Assembly (NCBI RefSeq): GCF_007827555.1
Contig: NZ_VISS01000008.1
Location: forward strand, 45,992 to 109,991
Reading direction: 5' to 3'
DNA: 64,000 bases
Origin: Aeribacillus composti
GTDB taxonomy: Bacteria > Bacillota > Bacilli > Bacillales > Aeribacillaceae
The translations under genes and the position numbers were made by a program. This document shows, piece after piece, positions 1 to 7,730 of this stretch (position 1 is the first letter of the stretch; every line of letters starts with the position of its first letter). The notes under the pieces were generated by a model, which saw only the letters and a list, made by a program, of their open reading frames with translations, did not search any database and had not been told where the DNA came from.

Positions 1-2
1 AC

Positions 3-257
3 GCATTTTTCCTCTATTTGCGTGATCCAGATGGACATCGAATTGAATTATACAATGGAGATTACTTGACAAGCGATCCGGATTTTCTGCCGATTCGCTG
101 GGATATAAATGATCCAAGACGCCAAACATTTTGGGGGCATGAAGCACCGGACTGCTGGTTTAATGAAGCATCACAAGTATTTGATATTCATAGCGGAGAG
201 TTAGTTGAACTAAAAGAGCCAAGTGTGCAAAAGCTAAAACCTGATTTTGTCATTTAA
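3..257 (+). CDS. hpaD: 3,4-dihydroxyphenylacetate 2,3-dioxygenase, C-terminal part (5' end outside window)
   Basis: The reading frame is open from the window edge, so only the last 84 residues are present. HpaD is an extradiol ring-cleavage dioxygenase of the vicinal-oxygen-chelate family that opens homoprotocatechuate to 5-carboxymethyl-2-hydroxymuconate semialdehyde. The visible DPDGHRIELY stretch near the start carries the glutamate expected to be the third iron ligand, and the tail (GDYLTSDPD, then PIRWDINDP) resembles the Brevibacterium/Geobacillus-type enzyme. The neighbours downstream are the next steps of the same pathway, which supports the call. The first usable start inside the window (TTG at 18) is internal, not the true start. 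Confidence 0.85.
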   Translation, partial: AFFLYLRDPDGHRIELYNGDYLTSDPDFLPIRWDINDPRRQTFWGHEAPDCWFNEASQVFDIHSGELVELKEPSVQKLKPDFVI

Positions 258-283
258 TTTTAAGTAAGAAAAGAGAGGTAACG

Positions 284-1708
284 ATGAAAAGAAAATTGTT
301 TATTAATGGAAGTTGGGTAGGAGCAGAACATTATGCTCCTCTTTCCTCTCCATATGATAAAAAAGTAATTGCAGAAATTCCAATTGCTTCAGAAGCTGAC
401 GTTGAAAAAGCGATCGAAGCCGCACATAACGCCTTTCTGAAAATGGCGAAAATGCCAAAGCATGAACGCGGACATATTTTGGAAAAACTGGTGATGCTTT
501 TAGATAAGAGGAAAGAGGAAGCGGCAGAAATTATTGCAAAAGAGGCGGCGAAGCCAATCAAAACAGCATTAGAGGAAGTGCAAAGAACCATTCAAACATA
601 CAAATTTTCGGCTGAAGAGGCAAAAAGAATTCATGGTGAGGCACTATCATTAGATGCGGCGCCCGGCGGGGAAAATCGGACTGCTTATACGGTTCGTGAA
701 CCGATCGGTGTAATAGGAGCTATCACTCCGTTTAATTTTCCAATGAATCTAGTTGCGCATAAAGTAGGACCGGCCATTGCCTCCGGAAATACGATTGTCT
801 TAAAGCCGGCCTCCCAAACACCGTTATCTGCTTTCTTTATAGCTGAATTATTGCAGGAAGCAGGACTGCCTGATGGTGCATTAAATGTTGTAACAGGAAG
901 CGGCAGCATCGTTGGCAAAAAAATCGTAGAAGATGAGCGGGTTAAAATGATTACGTTTACAGGAAGCCCGCAAGTCGGAAAAGAGATCAGAAATAAAGCA
1001 GGCTTGAAACGTGTCACGCTTGAGTTAGGTTCCAACTCGGCTTTGATCGTAGATGAAGGAATTGATGTTAAAAGCATCATTCCAAGATGTGTTAAAGGGG
1101 CTTTTTCTAACCAAGGGCAAGTATGCATCTCGCTGCAAAGAATTTACGTACATGAACATGTATATGATGAGTTTGTCAATGCATTTGTGAAAGAAACGGA
1201 AAAGCTGACAACAGGAGATCCGCTGGATTTTCAAACAGATGTTTCAGCGCTGATTTCCGAACATGATGTAATCCGTGTCATCAGCTGGATCGAAGAAGCT
1301 AAAAAAACAGGTGCAATAGTTGCAACAGGGGGAAATGCGAAAGGAAATATTGTCGAACCGACGGTTTTACTCAACACAAAACCTGATATGAAAGTTTCCT
1401 GTCAAGAAATTTTCGGCCCTGTAGTGTTAATCGAAAAGGTTTCATCGATTGAACAGGCTGTTGAGTATGTAAATGATTCCCGGTATGGACTGCAGGCAGG
1501 GATTTATACAAAAAATATCCACCATGCTTTATATGCGGCTGAAGAGCTAAAAGTAGGCGGTGTAATGATTAATGATATCCCGACGTTCCGAGTCGATCAT
1601 ATGCCATACGGTGGAGTGAAAGAGAGCGGAATGGGGAGAGAAGGAATTAAATATGCGATTGAAGAAATGACGGAGCTAAAATTAATCGTGATAAATCGGC
1701 AAGTATAA
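284..1708 (+). CDS. NAD(P)-dependent aldehyde dehydrogenase of the hpa cluster
   Basis: A 474-aa ALDH-superfamily enzyme with a good ribosome binding site (GAGAGGT) before ATG. It has the proton-abstracting glutamate near residue 247 (LELGSNSA) and the catalytic cysteine near 281 (GQVCISLQR). The LELGSNSA form differs from the LELGGKSP of the other two ALDHs in this window, so it belongs to another subfamily. HpaE is encoded further downstream, so this gene probably does a different step. Oxidation of succinate semialdehyde, the end product of the meta pathway, is a reasonable inference, but an upstream aldehyde such as 4-hydroxyphenylacetaldehyde is also possible. It lies 26 bp after hpaD and 25 bp before hpaC, so it is likely co-transcribed. 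Confidence 0.8.
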   Translation: MKRKLFINGSWVGAEHYAPLSSPYDKKVIAEIPIASEADVEKAIEAAHNAFLKMAKMPKHERGHILEKLVMLLDKRKEEAAEIIAKEAAKPIKTALEEVQRTIQTYKFSAEEAKRIHGEALSLDAAPGGENRTAYTVREPIGVIGAITPFNFPMNLVAHKVGPAIASGNTIVLKPASQTPLSAFFIAELLQEAGLPDGALNVVTGSGSIVGKKIVEDERVKMITFTGSPQVGKEIRNKAGLKRVTLELGSNSALIVDEGIDVKSIIPRCVKGAFSNQGQVCISLQRIYVHEHVYDEFVNAFVKETEKLTTGDPLDFQTDVSALISEHDVIRVISWIEEAKKTGAIVATGGNAKGNIVEPTVLLNTKPDMKVSCQEIFGPVVLIEKVSSIEQAVEYVNDSRYGLQAGIYTKNIHHALYAAEELKVGGVMINDIPTFRVDHMPYGGVKESGMGREGIKYAIEEMTELKLIVINRQV

Positions 1709-1733
1709 AAAAGCGTAAAAAGAGGTGTGTAAC

Positions 1734-2210
1734 ATGGATGATCGCACGTTTCGAAATGCAATGGGGAAGTTTGCGACAGGAGTCACTGTTATTACGACTG
1801 CCCTAAATGGGGAAGTACGCGGAATGACGGCAAATGCATTTATGTCTGTCTCTTTAGATCCTAAACTAATTCTCATTTCAATTGGAGAAAAAGCAAAAAT
1901 GAATGAAATCATTAAGCAGACAGGAAAATTTACAGTAAATATTTTGTCTGAAGAACAACAAGATTTATCGATGCTTTTTGCCGGCCAATTAAAAGAGAAA
2001 CAAAATGTTACTTTTGATTGGGTCGGTGATCAACCGGTGCTGCCCAATTCGTTAGCAAATATTTTATGTGACGTATACAATACACATGTTGCCGGCGACC
2101 ACACTTTATACATTGGAAAGGTGACTGACATTTATATGAAGGAAGGTGACCCATTGTTATTTTTTGAAGGAAAATATAGAAATTTGGCTAGTCATGCCAA
2201 CGCGGGGTGA
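1734..2210 (+). CDS. hpaC: flavin reductase component of 4-hydroxyphenylacetate 3-monooxygenase
   Basis: A 158-aa flavin-reductase-like protein of the HpaC/short-chain FMN reductase family. The core motifs FATGVTVITT near residue 13, GMTANAFMSVSLDP near 30-44 and a C-terminal GDHTLYIGKV block are clear. It reduces FAD with NADH so that the oxygenase HpaB can hydroxylate 4-hydroxyphenylacetate; HpaB itself is not in the window and is presumably upstream. The ATG at 1734 is preferred to the GTG at 1725 because AGAGGTG ends seven bases before it. It ends only four bases before the next gene, a FAD-synthetase homologue, which fits a shared role in flavin supply. Confidence 0.85.
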   Translation: MDDRTFRNAMGKFATGVTVITTALNGEVRGMTANAFMSVSLDPKLILISIGEKAKMNEIIKQTGKFTVNILSEEQQDLSMLFAGQLKEKQNVTFDWVGDQPVLPNSLANILCDVYNTHVAGDHTLYIGKVTDIYMKEGDPLLFFEGKYRNLASHANAG

Positions 2211-2214
2211 ATGG

Positions 2215-3099
2215 ATGGAAGTCGTTTATATTAACAATTCCAAAGTATTAGCGGAATGCAAGCCCGAGCCGTGTGTCATGGCAGTCGGCTTCTTTGATGG
2301 AGTGCATTTAGGACATAAGAAAATCATTGAAAAAGCGAAAGAAATCGCGCAAGTAAAAAAACTAACATTTGCCGTGATGACGTTTTTTCCACATCCAAGT
2401 CAAGTCATTGAAACGGATAGAAAAGTTATCTCCTATCTGTCGCCGCTTCCTTCCAAAATGGAAATCTTTTCACAATTAGGGGTAGAGAAACTGTATATTG
2501 TAAAATTCGATAAAAATTTTTCTGAATTATCCGATCAAGACTTTGTGAATCAATACTTAAAAGGCTTGATGTGCAAACATGTCGTTGCCGGCTTCGACTT
2601 TACGTATGGTTTTAAAGGAAAAGGGAATATGGAGAAGCTGAAAAACGTTGGAACGGGATTTTTTGATGTGACGACTATTCCGAAAATCCAATATAAACAA
2701 GAAAAAATAAGCTCCTCCATGATTCGGAAGCTGCTAGAGTCAGGCCTTGTAAATGAAATACCTCATTATCTTGGGGATTATTATCGTGTTTCATGTTTAG
2801 TCAAATCGATGGAACGAGGGGATGCTGACAACAATTTTATTTTTAAAGCGCAAATCGATCATGATTATTTCCTGCCTAAACCGGGAATTTATAAAATCCA
2901 AATAGAATTCAATGAGACATTTTACAACGGTTTATGCCATATAACGAACAAAACATTAAAACCTTACTTATTTGAGGGTGTTATTGACGGATTGGATAGA
3001 ATAGCAGAAAAAAATAATGTCCAATTGAGGTTCATAGAACAATTGCTTGATCGACCAGTTGCTGCTGCTTATGATCTTTTTAGCCGAACAGTCATATAA
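2215..3099 (+). CDS. FAD synthetase-like protein (FMN adenylyltransferase domain, degenerate riboflavin-kinase domain)
   Basis: A 294-aa RibF/RibC-family protein. The N-terminal nucleotidyltransferase half is well preserved: FFDGVHLGHKKII carries the HxGH signature and ISSSMIRKLL carries the second nucleotide-binding signature. The C-terminal half sits where riboflavin kinase normally is but lacks the GFPTAN motif that family needs, so the protein is predicted to be FMN adenylyltransferase only. The start at 2215 follows a GGGGTGA that overlaps the end of hpaC; longer in-frame starts (2146, 2194) overlap hpaC and have no binding site. Next to hpaC, a dedicated FAD source for the FADH2-dependent monooxygenase is the likely role (inference). 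Confidence 0.75.
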   Translation: MEVVYINNSKVLAECKPEPCVMAVGFFDGVHLGHKKIIEKAKEIAQVKKLTFAVMTFFPHPSQVIETDRKVISYLSPLPSKMEIFSQLGVEKLYIVKFDKNFSELSDQDFVNQYLKGLMCKHVVAGFDFTYGFKGKGNMEKLKNVGTGFFDVTTIPKIQYKQEKISSSMIRKLLESGLVNEIPHYLGDYYRVSCLVKSMERGDADNNFIFKAQIDHDYFLPKPGIYKIQIEFNETFYNGLCHITNKTLKPYLFEGVIDGLDRIAEKNNVQLRFIEQLLDRPVAAAYDLFSRTVI

Positions 3100-3109
3100 T
3101 AATTTATAG

Positions 3110-3138
3110 TTGAAATCATATATGATTATATATATAAT
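3110..3138 (+). promoter_or_regulatory. sigma-A-type promoter with a 12-bp palindromic operator in its spacer
   Basis: TTGAAA (3110-3115) and TATAAT (3133-3138) are separated by 17 bp, an excellent vegetative promoter. The perfect palindrome ATCATATATGAT (3115-3126) lies between the two hexamers, where a bound repressor would block RNA polymerase. Similar 12-mers occur at three other promoters in this island (7713, 8473 and 11379). It reads into the DapA-like/hpaG1/hpaG2/hpaF/hpaE unit. Confidence 0.65.
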
Positions 3139-3204
3139 AAAAATAAATTAATGAGATTTGAAATATTCAGATAATAATCATTTTGTTCAGGAGGTTGCTT
3201 ATAT

Positions 3205-4122
3205 ATGTCTTATAACGAAATAAAGCAAAGATTAAGAGGATCGATTGCTCCTGTTGTTACTCCATTTGATGCGGAAGGCAATATTGATTTTGAAACGATG
3301 AAAAATTTAATCAACTGGCAAATTGAAAGCGGCAGCCATGGGATTTCAGTGACAGGAACTTCTGGCGAACCCAGTTCATTAACAACGGAGGAACGCAAGC
3401 AGGTAATGGAGCTGGCGAAAAAAACAGTGAATGGCCGAGTCCCGTTTGTTCCGGCAACAGGATCGACTAATCATGATGAAACACTTGAACTAACGAAATT
3501 TGCACAAGAAATTGGCGCAGATGCTGCGATGGTCATTGTTCCGTATTATAATAGGCCGTCCCAGCATGCGTTGTATAAGCATTTTAAAGCAGTAGCTGAT
3601 TCTGTAGATATTCCGATCATTATCTACAACATCCCAGGGAGAACAGCTGTAAATTTAGAGGTCAAAACAATGGCTCGTTTAGTGGAGGATTGCCCGAACA
3701 TTATCGGTGCAAAAGAATCCAATAAAGATTTTGAGCATGTGAATCGGGTGCTGCTTCATTGCGGAAGAGATTTTTTACTATTTTCAGGAATCGAGCTTTT
3801 ATGCTATCCAATGCTAGCAATCGGGGGAGCAGGTTCTATTAGTGCAACGGCTAATGTGGAACCGGCAAAAGTTGCGGAATTGCATGATGCTTGGTTTGAA
3901 GGCGATATAAAGAGAGCTCAGGACCTCCATTTCGAGTTAATGGAATTAAACGATATTTTATTTGCCGAGACAAATCCGGGACCTGTAAAGGCGGCGCTTG
4001 GAATGATGGGAAAAATCACGCCGAAATTAAGATTGCCTCTTGATTTGCCTGCGGAGGAGCTTCAAGAAAGAATTCGGCAAACGCTGCAAAAATATGGTCT
4101 TTTAGAGAAAGTAAAAAATTAA
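3205..4122 (+). CDS. DapA-family (class I) aldolase/hydratase-aldolase of the hpa pathway
   Basis: A 305-aa protein of the dihydrodipicolinate synthase/N-acetylneuraminate lyase family. It has the GTSGEPSSLT carboxylate-binding loop, the YNIPGRT motif with the catalytic tyrosine near residue 141, and the Schiff-base lysine near residue 170 (GAKES). Members catalyse reversible aldol reactions with pyruvate. The gene heads the hpaG-hpaF-hpaE unit, and neither a class II HpaI aldolase nor an HpaH hydratase is visible in the window. It is therefore likely to cleave the final 7-carbon intermediate to pyruvate and succinate semialdehyde, as the DapA-like hydratase-aldolases of naphthalene pathways do. 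A true DapA paralogue cannot be excluded. AGGAGG precedes the ATG. Confidence 0.75.
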   Translation: MSYNEIKQRLRGSIAPVVTPFDAEGNIDFETMKNLINWQIESGSHGISVTGTSGEPSSLTTEERKQVMELAKKTVNGRVPFVPATGSTNHDETLELTKFAQEIGADAAMVIVPYYNRPSQHALYKHFKAVADSVDIPIIIYNIPGRTAVNLEVKTMARLVEDCPNIIGAKESNKDFEHVNRVLLHCGRDFLLFSGIELLCYPMLAIGGAGSISATANVEPAKVAELHDAWFEGDIKRAQDLHFELMELNDILFAETNPGPVKAALGMMGKITPKLRLPLDLPAEELQERIRQTLQKYGLLEKVKN

Positions 4123-4171
4123 GGCAAGCTAAAAAGGGCTGATGTATTGCGCCTGCTAAGGAGTGAATTGG

Positions 4172-4963
4172 ATGGGCAATGCAGTAGTGAAAATTTTTGG
4201 AATGCCAAATATAACGGAAGCCGAAGTGGATCCAGAAAACAATTCAATTTTTTTAAATGGAACTCAATATCACGTCAATCAGCTTTCTTGGGAGCCTCCG
4301 GTTTCAGGTACGATTTACGGTGTCCTTTTGAATTATCAAGGCGCCTTTCATCGATATCGTGAGCAAATGGCACATTCACCATATAACGAACCACCGAAAG
4401 CGCCAATTTTATATATAAAACCGATTAACACATTAAGTGGCTACAGGAGCCCCATACCATTGCCTGAGGATGCAGACGAATTAGAAGTAGGGGCAGCACT
4501 CGGCGTGGTCATTGGGCGTACTGCCACTAAAGTAAAGGAAGAAGAAGCCTTTCAATATGTTGCTGGATATACAGTTGTGAATGATGTAGCAATTCCGCAC
4601 GAAAACATTTATCGTCCGGCGATTAGGGAGCGGGCAAGAGATGGATTTAATCCGGTTGGTCCGTGGATCATCAAAAAGGAATCGATAGTTGATCCTGATT
4701 CATTGGACATTCGCGTTTTTGTCAATGGAAAGCTTGCACAAAAAAATAACACGAAAAATTTCATCCGGCCAGTTGCTCGGCTGCTGGCTGATATAACAGA
4801 ATTTATGACGCTTTATCCAGGAGATGTGCTGCTGACAGGTGTTCCTGAGCAAGCGCCTTTAGTAAAGGCAGGAGACCATGTTCGCATTGAAATTGAAGGT
4901 GTAGGCAGTCTAGAAAATACAATTGTTCATGAAGCGGATTATGTGAAGGGGGCTGTGCGATGA
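4172..4963 (+). CDS. hpaG1: homoprotocatechuate pathway isomerase/decarboxylase, subunit matching the N-terminal half of HpaG
   Basis: A 263-aa protein of the fumarylacetoacetate hydrolase (FAH) family. It aligns by eye with the N-terminal half of the fused E. coli HpaG: KPINTLSGY, LEVGAALGVVIG, VAGYTVVNDV, YRPAIRERARDGFNPVGP, FMTLYPGDVLLTGVP. HpaG decarboxylates 5-oxopent-3-ene-1,2,5-tricarboxylate and isomerises the product. The ATG at 4172 is preferred over the GTG at 4163 because AAGGAG (4158-4163) lies at proper distance. The next gene starts inside its stop codon (ATGA overlap), indicating translational coupling with its partner subunit. Confidence 0.85.
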   Translation: MGNAVVKIFGMPNITEAEVDPENNSIFLNGTQYHVNQLSWEPPVSGTIYGVLLNYQGAFHRYREQMAHSPYNEPPKAPILYIKPINTLSGYRSPIPLPEDADELEVGAALGVVIGRTATKVKEEEAFQYVAGYTVVNDVAIPHENIYRPAIRERARDGFNPVGPWIIKKESIVDPDSLDIRVFVNGKLAQKNNTKNFIRPVARLLADITEFMTLYPGDVLLTGVPEQAPLVKAGDHVRIEIEGVGSLENTIVHEADYVKGAVR

Positions 4964-5694
4964 AACGAGCTAGAGTTGCTATGAACGGCACTATTTATGA
5001 AGCAATTGAAGATAACGGCTTCCTTCAACTGAACGATCAGCATAAAGTGACAGAAAAGGACGTAGTCTGGCTTCCGCCTGTAAGCCCGCGGACTGTTTTT
5101 GCATTAGGTTTGAATTATGCAGATCATGCTAAAGAGCTGTCATTTCATGCACCAACTGAACCGCTTGTGTTTCTAAAGGGACCGAATACGATTGTTGGGC
5201 ATCGATCTGAAACGAAACGTCCTCCTGATGTAGATTTTATGCACTATGAATGTGAACTGGCAGTGGTAATCGGAAAAATGGCGCGTAATGTCAAGGCTAG
5301 TGAAGCGTATGAATACGTCTTAGGATATACGGTTGCAAATGACTACGCTGTCAGGGATTATTTAGAGAACTATTACCGGCCGAATTTGCGCGTGAAAAAT
5401 CGCGATGCATTTACCCCGATAGGCCCTTGGCTTGTCGATAAAGAAGATATACCAGATCCGATGAACTTGGTCCTTCGGACTTACGTTAATGGAGCGTTAG
5501 TGCAGGAAGGAAACACAAAAGATATGATTTTTACAATCCCTATGTTAATCGAGTATTTAACTAGCTTTATGACCTTAAATTACGGGGACATAATTCTCAC
5601 AGGAACACCTAAAGGAGCGGTCAATGTTAATGTTGGCGATGAAGTGATTACAGAAATAGAAGGGATTGGACGTTTAATTAATCGAATTATATGA
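4960..5694 (+). CDS. hpaG2: homoprotocatechuate pathway isomerase/decarboxylase, subunit matching the C-terminal half of HpaG
   Basis: A 244-aa FAH-family protein matching the C-terminal half of HpaG: FALGLNYADHAKEL near residues 48-61, the metal-binding MHYECELAVVIG segment, the block from VANDYAVRDYLE to YYRPN, and FMTLNYGDIILTGTPKG. The E..E...D metal ligands of the FAH fold appear intact. In enterobacteria both halves are one polypeptide; here they are separate, adjacent and overlapping by four bases, so a heteromeric enzyme is likely. Expression should depend on the promoter before the DapA-like gene. Confidence 0.87.
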   Translation: MKRARVAMNGTIYEAIEDNGFLQLNDQHKVTEKDVVWLPPVSPRTVFALGLNYADHAKELSFHAPTEPLVFLKGPNTIVGHRSETKRPPDVDFMHYECELAVVIGKMARNVKASEAYEYVLGYTVANDYAVRDYLENYYRPNLRVKNRDAFTPIGPWLVDKEDIPDPMNLVLRTYVNGALVQEGNTKDMIFTIPMLIEYLTSFMTLNYGDIILTGTPKGAVNVNVGDEVITEIEGIGRLINRII

Positions 5695-5750
5695 AGCTGT
5701 CATTCAGAATCTTTTCTCCGTCACCAACACTTTAAAGGAGAGCTGACGTT

Positions 5751-6137
5751 ATGCCGCATTTTATTTTAGAATATACCGACAATATCAAAAAAGAGGCAAA
5801 AATTCCAGAGCTGCTGAAAAAAGTTAATGATGTGCTAATTTCCAAAAGCGATATATTTCCAATTGGAGGCGTGAGATCTAGAGCCATTGAATTGAAAGAT
5901 TATTGTGTTGCTGACGGCTCTGAGGATGATGCCTTTGTCCACGGTACGCTAAAGATTGGCGCTGGGCGTACTGAAGAGGATAAAAAAGCAGTTTGTGATG
6001 AGATCTTTGCCGTGATGAAAGATCATTTTTCTATCCTTTTCAAAAGGAGATATCTTGCATTGTCTTTAGAACTATATGAATTTAGTGAATTTGGAACGTA
6101 CAAATATAATAACATTCATCAGCGCTACAAAAATTAA
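5751..6137 (+). CDS. hpaF: 5-carboxymethyl-2-hydroxymuconate delta-isomerase
   Basis: A 128-aa protein of the CHMI/tautomerase superfamily. It begins Met-Pro-His-Phe, so removal of the initiator methionine exposes the catalytic N-terminal proline typical of this fold. Conserved stretches include MPHFILEYTDN, GGVRSRAIEL and AFVHGTLKIGAGRTEEDK. It isomerises 5-carboxymethyl-2-hydroxymuconate to 5-oxopent-3-ene-1,2,5-tricarboxylate, the substrate of HpaG. AGGAGAG precedes the ATG; the gene lies 56 bp after hpaG2 and 22 bp before hpaE. Confidence 0.88.
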   Translation: MPHFILEYTDNIKKEAKIPELLKKVNDVLISKSDIFPIGGVRSRAIELKDYCVADGSEDDAFVHGTLKIGAGRTEEDKKAVCDEIFAVMKDHFSILFKRRYLALSLELYEFSEFGTYKYNNIHQRYKN

Positions 6138-6159
6138 TTGCATACTTGGAGGAATCGAA

Positions 6160-7674
6160 ATGACCACATATAAAGTTGGGAAAGTTCTTCATTATATCAA
6201 TGGCAAGTTTGTAGAGGGAGTTGCAAGGAAAAGCTTTGAGAATATTAATCCCTTTAATAATGAAGTAATCAATGAGGTAGCGGAAGGATTTGCAGAAGAT
6301 ATTGACTTAGCAGTAAAAGCTGCCAAAAAAGCTTTTGCTGACGGCCCTTGGGGAACAATGTCGGTAGATGAAAGAATGAAGTATATTTTACGAATTGCTG
6401 CATTAATTGAAGAAAATGCGGGAGAAATTGCTTATTTGGAATCTCTAGATACAGGATTGCCAATCAGTCAAACGAAAAAGCAAGCATCCCGTGCAGCTGA
6501 AAACTTTCGATTTTATGCACAAATGGTTAAAAGCCGCATGGTAGGAGAAGCGTATAAAGTAGACGGAGATTTTATTAATTATACTATTTACAAGCCAATT
6601 GGGGTGGCAGGTTTAATTACTCCATGGAACACTCCGTTCATGCTGGAAACATGGAAAGTGGCTCCGGCGTTGGCAACAGGTAATACGGTTGTCTTAAAAC
6701 CTGCTGAATGGTCGCCGCTGACTGCTAACAAGCTGGCTGAAATTATTCATGAAGCGGGACTGCCAGAGGGAGTTTTTAATATCGTTCACGGCTTTGGGGA
6801 AACAGCTGGCGCGTCCCTCGTGAGACATTCTGATGTCCGGCTTATTTCCTTTACGGGCGAGACGACAACAGGTGCCGAAATAATAAAAAATAGCGCAGAT
6901 ACGTTGAAAAAAACCTCTATGGAGCTAGGAGGAAAATCTCCTGCAATTATCTTTGCCGATGCTGATTTGGAAAAAGCCTTGGATGCTGTCGTTTGGGGAG
7001 TATTTTCTCTTAACGGGGAGCGCTGTACAGCCAATTCGCGGTTGTTTTTGGAAAAATCGATTTATGATTCCTTTGTTGAACGGCTGAAAGAGCGTGTGCA
7101 AAATATCTCGGTAGGGGATCCATTGGATTCTTCGACAGAACTAGGGCCGCTAATTCACAAAAAACATTGGGAAACCGTTTTAAATTACATTGAAATAGCC
7201 AAAAAAGAAGGGGCAGAAGTGTTTTCAGGAAACGTTCCGCAATCATTGAAAAATGGCAACTTTGTTCCACCGACACTTCTTCTGAATTGCCATAACGGTA
7301 TGAAAGTTGCTCAAGAGGAAATATTCGGACCTGTCATGGCAGTTATACCATTTGAGACTGAAGAAGAAGTCATAAAAATGGCTAATGATGTAAAATATGG
7401 GCTGGCTGCTTATGTATGGACGAACAATTTGAAGCGCGGACACCGAATTGTCCAATCGATTGAAAGCGGAATGGCTTGGGTAAACTCACAAAACGTCAGG
7501 GATTTAAGAATCCCGTTTGGCGGAACGAAATATAGCGGTATTGGCCGAGAGGGCGGACATTATAGTTTTGATTTTTATACAGAGGTTCAAGTAATTCATG
7601 TGGCGATTGGAGATCATCACATTCCTCAGTTTGGTAAATCAAAAAAAGCCGAAACGATTTCGGCTCAGCAATAA
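6160..7674 (+). CDS. hpaE: 5-carboxymethyl-2-hydroxymuconic-semialdehyde dehydrogenase
   Basis: A 504-aa ALDH with glutamate near residue 255 (MELGGKSPAIIF) and catalytic cysteine near 289 in NGERCTANSRLF, a stretch almost identical to E. coli HpaE. It oxidises the HpaD ring-cleavage product to the dicarboxylate used by HpaF. The start is the ATG at 6160, preceded by TGGAGGAATC; an in-frame upstream extension to 6076 overlaps hpaF. The last ten codons (after GKS, ending KKAETISAQQ) contain an 8-bp perfect hairpin, described separately. The following gene, a GntR regulator, starts 56 bp downstream. Confidence 0.88.
   Translation: MTTYKVGKVLHYINGKFVEGVARKSFENINPFNNEVINEVAEGFAEDIDLAVKAAKKAFADGPWGTMSVDERMKYILRIAALIEENAGEIAYLESLDTGLPISQTKKQASRAAENFRFYAQMVKSRMVGEAYKVDGDFINYTIYKPIGVAGLITPWNTPFMLETWKVAPALATGNTVVLKPAEWSPLTANKLAEIIHEAGLPEGVFNIVHGFGETAGASLVRHSDVRLISFTGETTTGAEIIKNSADTLKKTSMELGGKSPAIIFADADLEKALDAVVWGVFSLNGERCTANSRLFLEKSIYDSFVERLKERVQNISVGDPLDSSTELGPLIHKKHWETVLNYIEIAKKEGAEVFSGNVPQSLKNGNFVPPTLLLNCHNGMKVAQEEIFGPVMAVIPFETEEEVIKMANDVKYGLAAYVWTNNLKRGHRIVQSIESGMAWVNSQNVRDLRIPFGGTKYSGIGREGGHYSFDFYTEVQVIHVAIGDHHIPQFGKSKKAETISAQQ
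7641..7665 (-). terminator. intrinsic-terminator-like hairpin on the minus strand, inside the 3' end of hpaE
   Basis: AGCCGAAA (7647-7654), a 3-nt loop and TTTCGGCT (7658-7665) form a perfect stem. On the minus strand the stem is followed by a run of seven T (complement of 7641-7647), the standard arrangement of a rho-independent terminator. On the plus strand no T-run follows. It would stop antisense transcription entering hpaE. No minus-strand gene nearby obviously needs it. Confidence 0.5.
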
Positions 7675-7695
7675 TAGAAAGCTAACTCGTTTTGC

Positions 7696-7724
7696 TTGTT
7701 AGTATATATTCTTTAATATATGAT
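7696..7724 (+). promoter_or_regulatory. promoter of the GntR regulator gene with operator-like site; possible leaderless transcript
   Basis: TTGTTA (7696-7701) and TATGAT (7719-7724) are 17 bp apart. TTAATATATGAT (7713-7724) overlaps the -10 and matches the island's 12-bp operator at 10 of 12 positions, suggesting autoregulation. The predicted transcription start, about seven bases after the -10, coincides with the ATG at 7731, and no ribosome binding site is visible. Confidence 0.5.
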
Positions 7725-7730
7725 ATAAGT

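Noticed and set aside
2146..2214. Longer start for the FAD-synthetase-like protein
   Set aside because: It overlaps the end of hpaC by over 60 bp with no ribosome binding site; the ATG at 2215 has GGGGTGA upstream.
3205..4122. Calling this gene dapA (lysine synthesis)
   Set aside because: Sequence motifs would allow it, but its place at the head of hpaG-hpaF-hpaE and the absence of other lysine genes favour a catabolic aldolase; kept as family-level call only.
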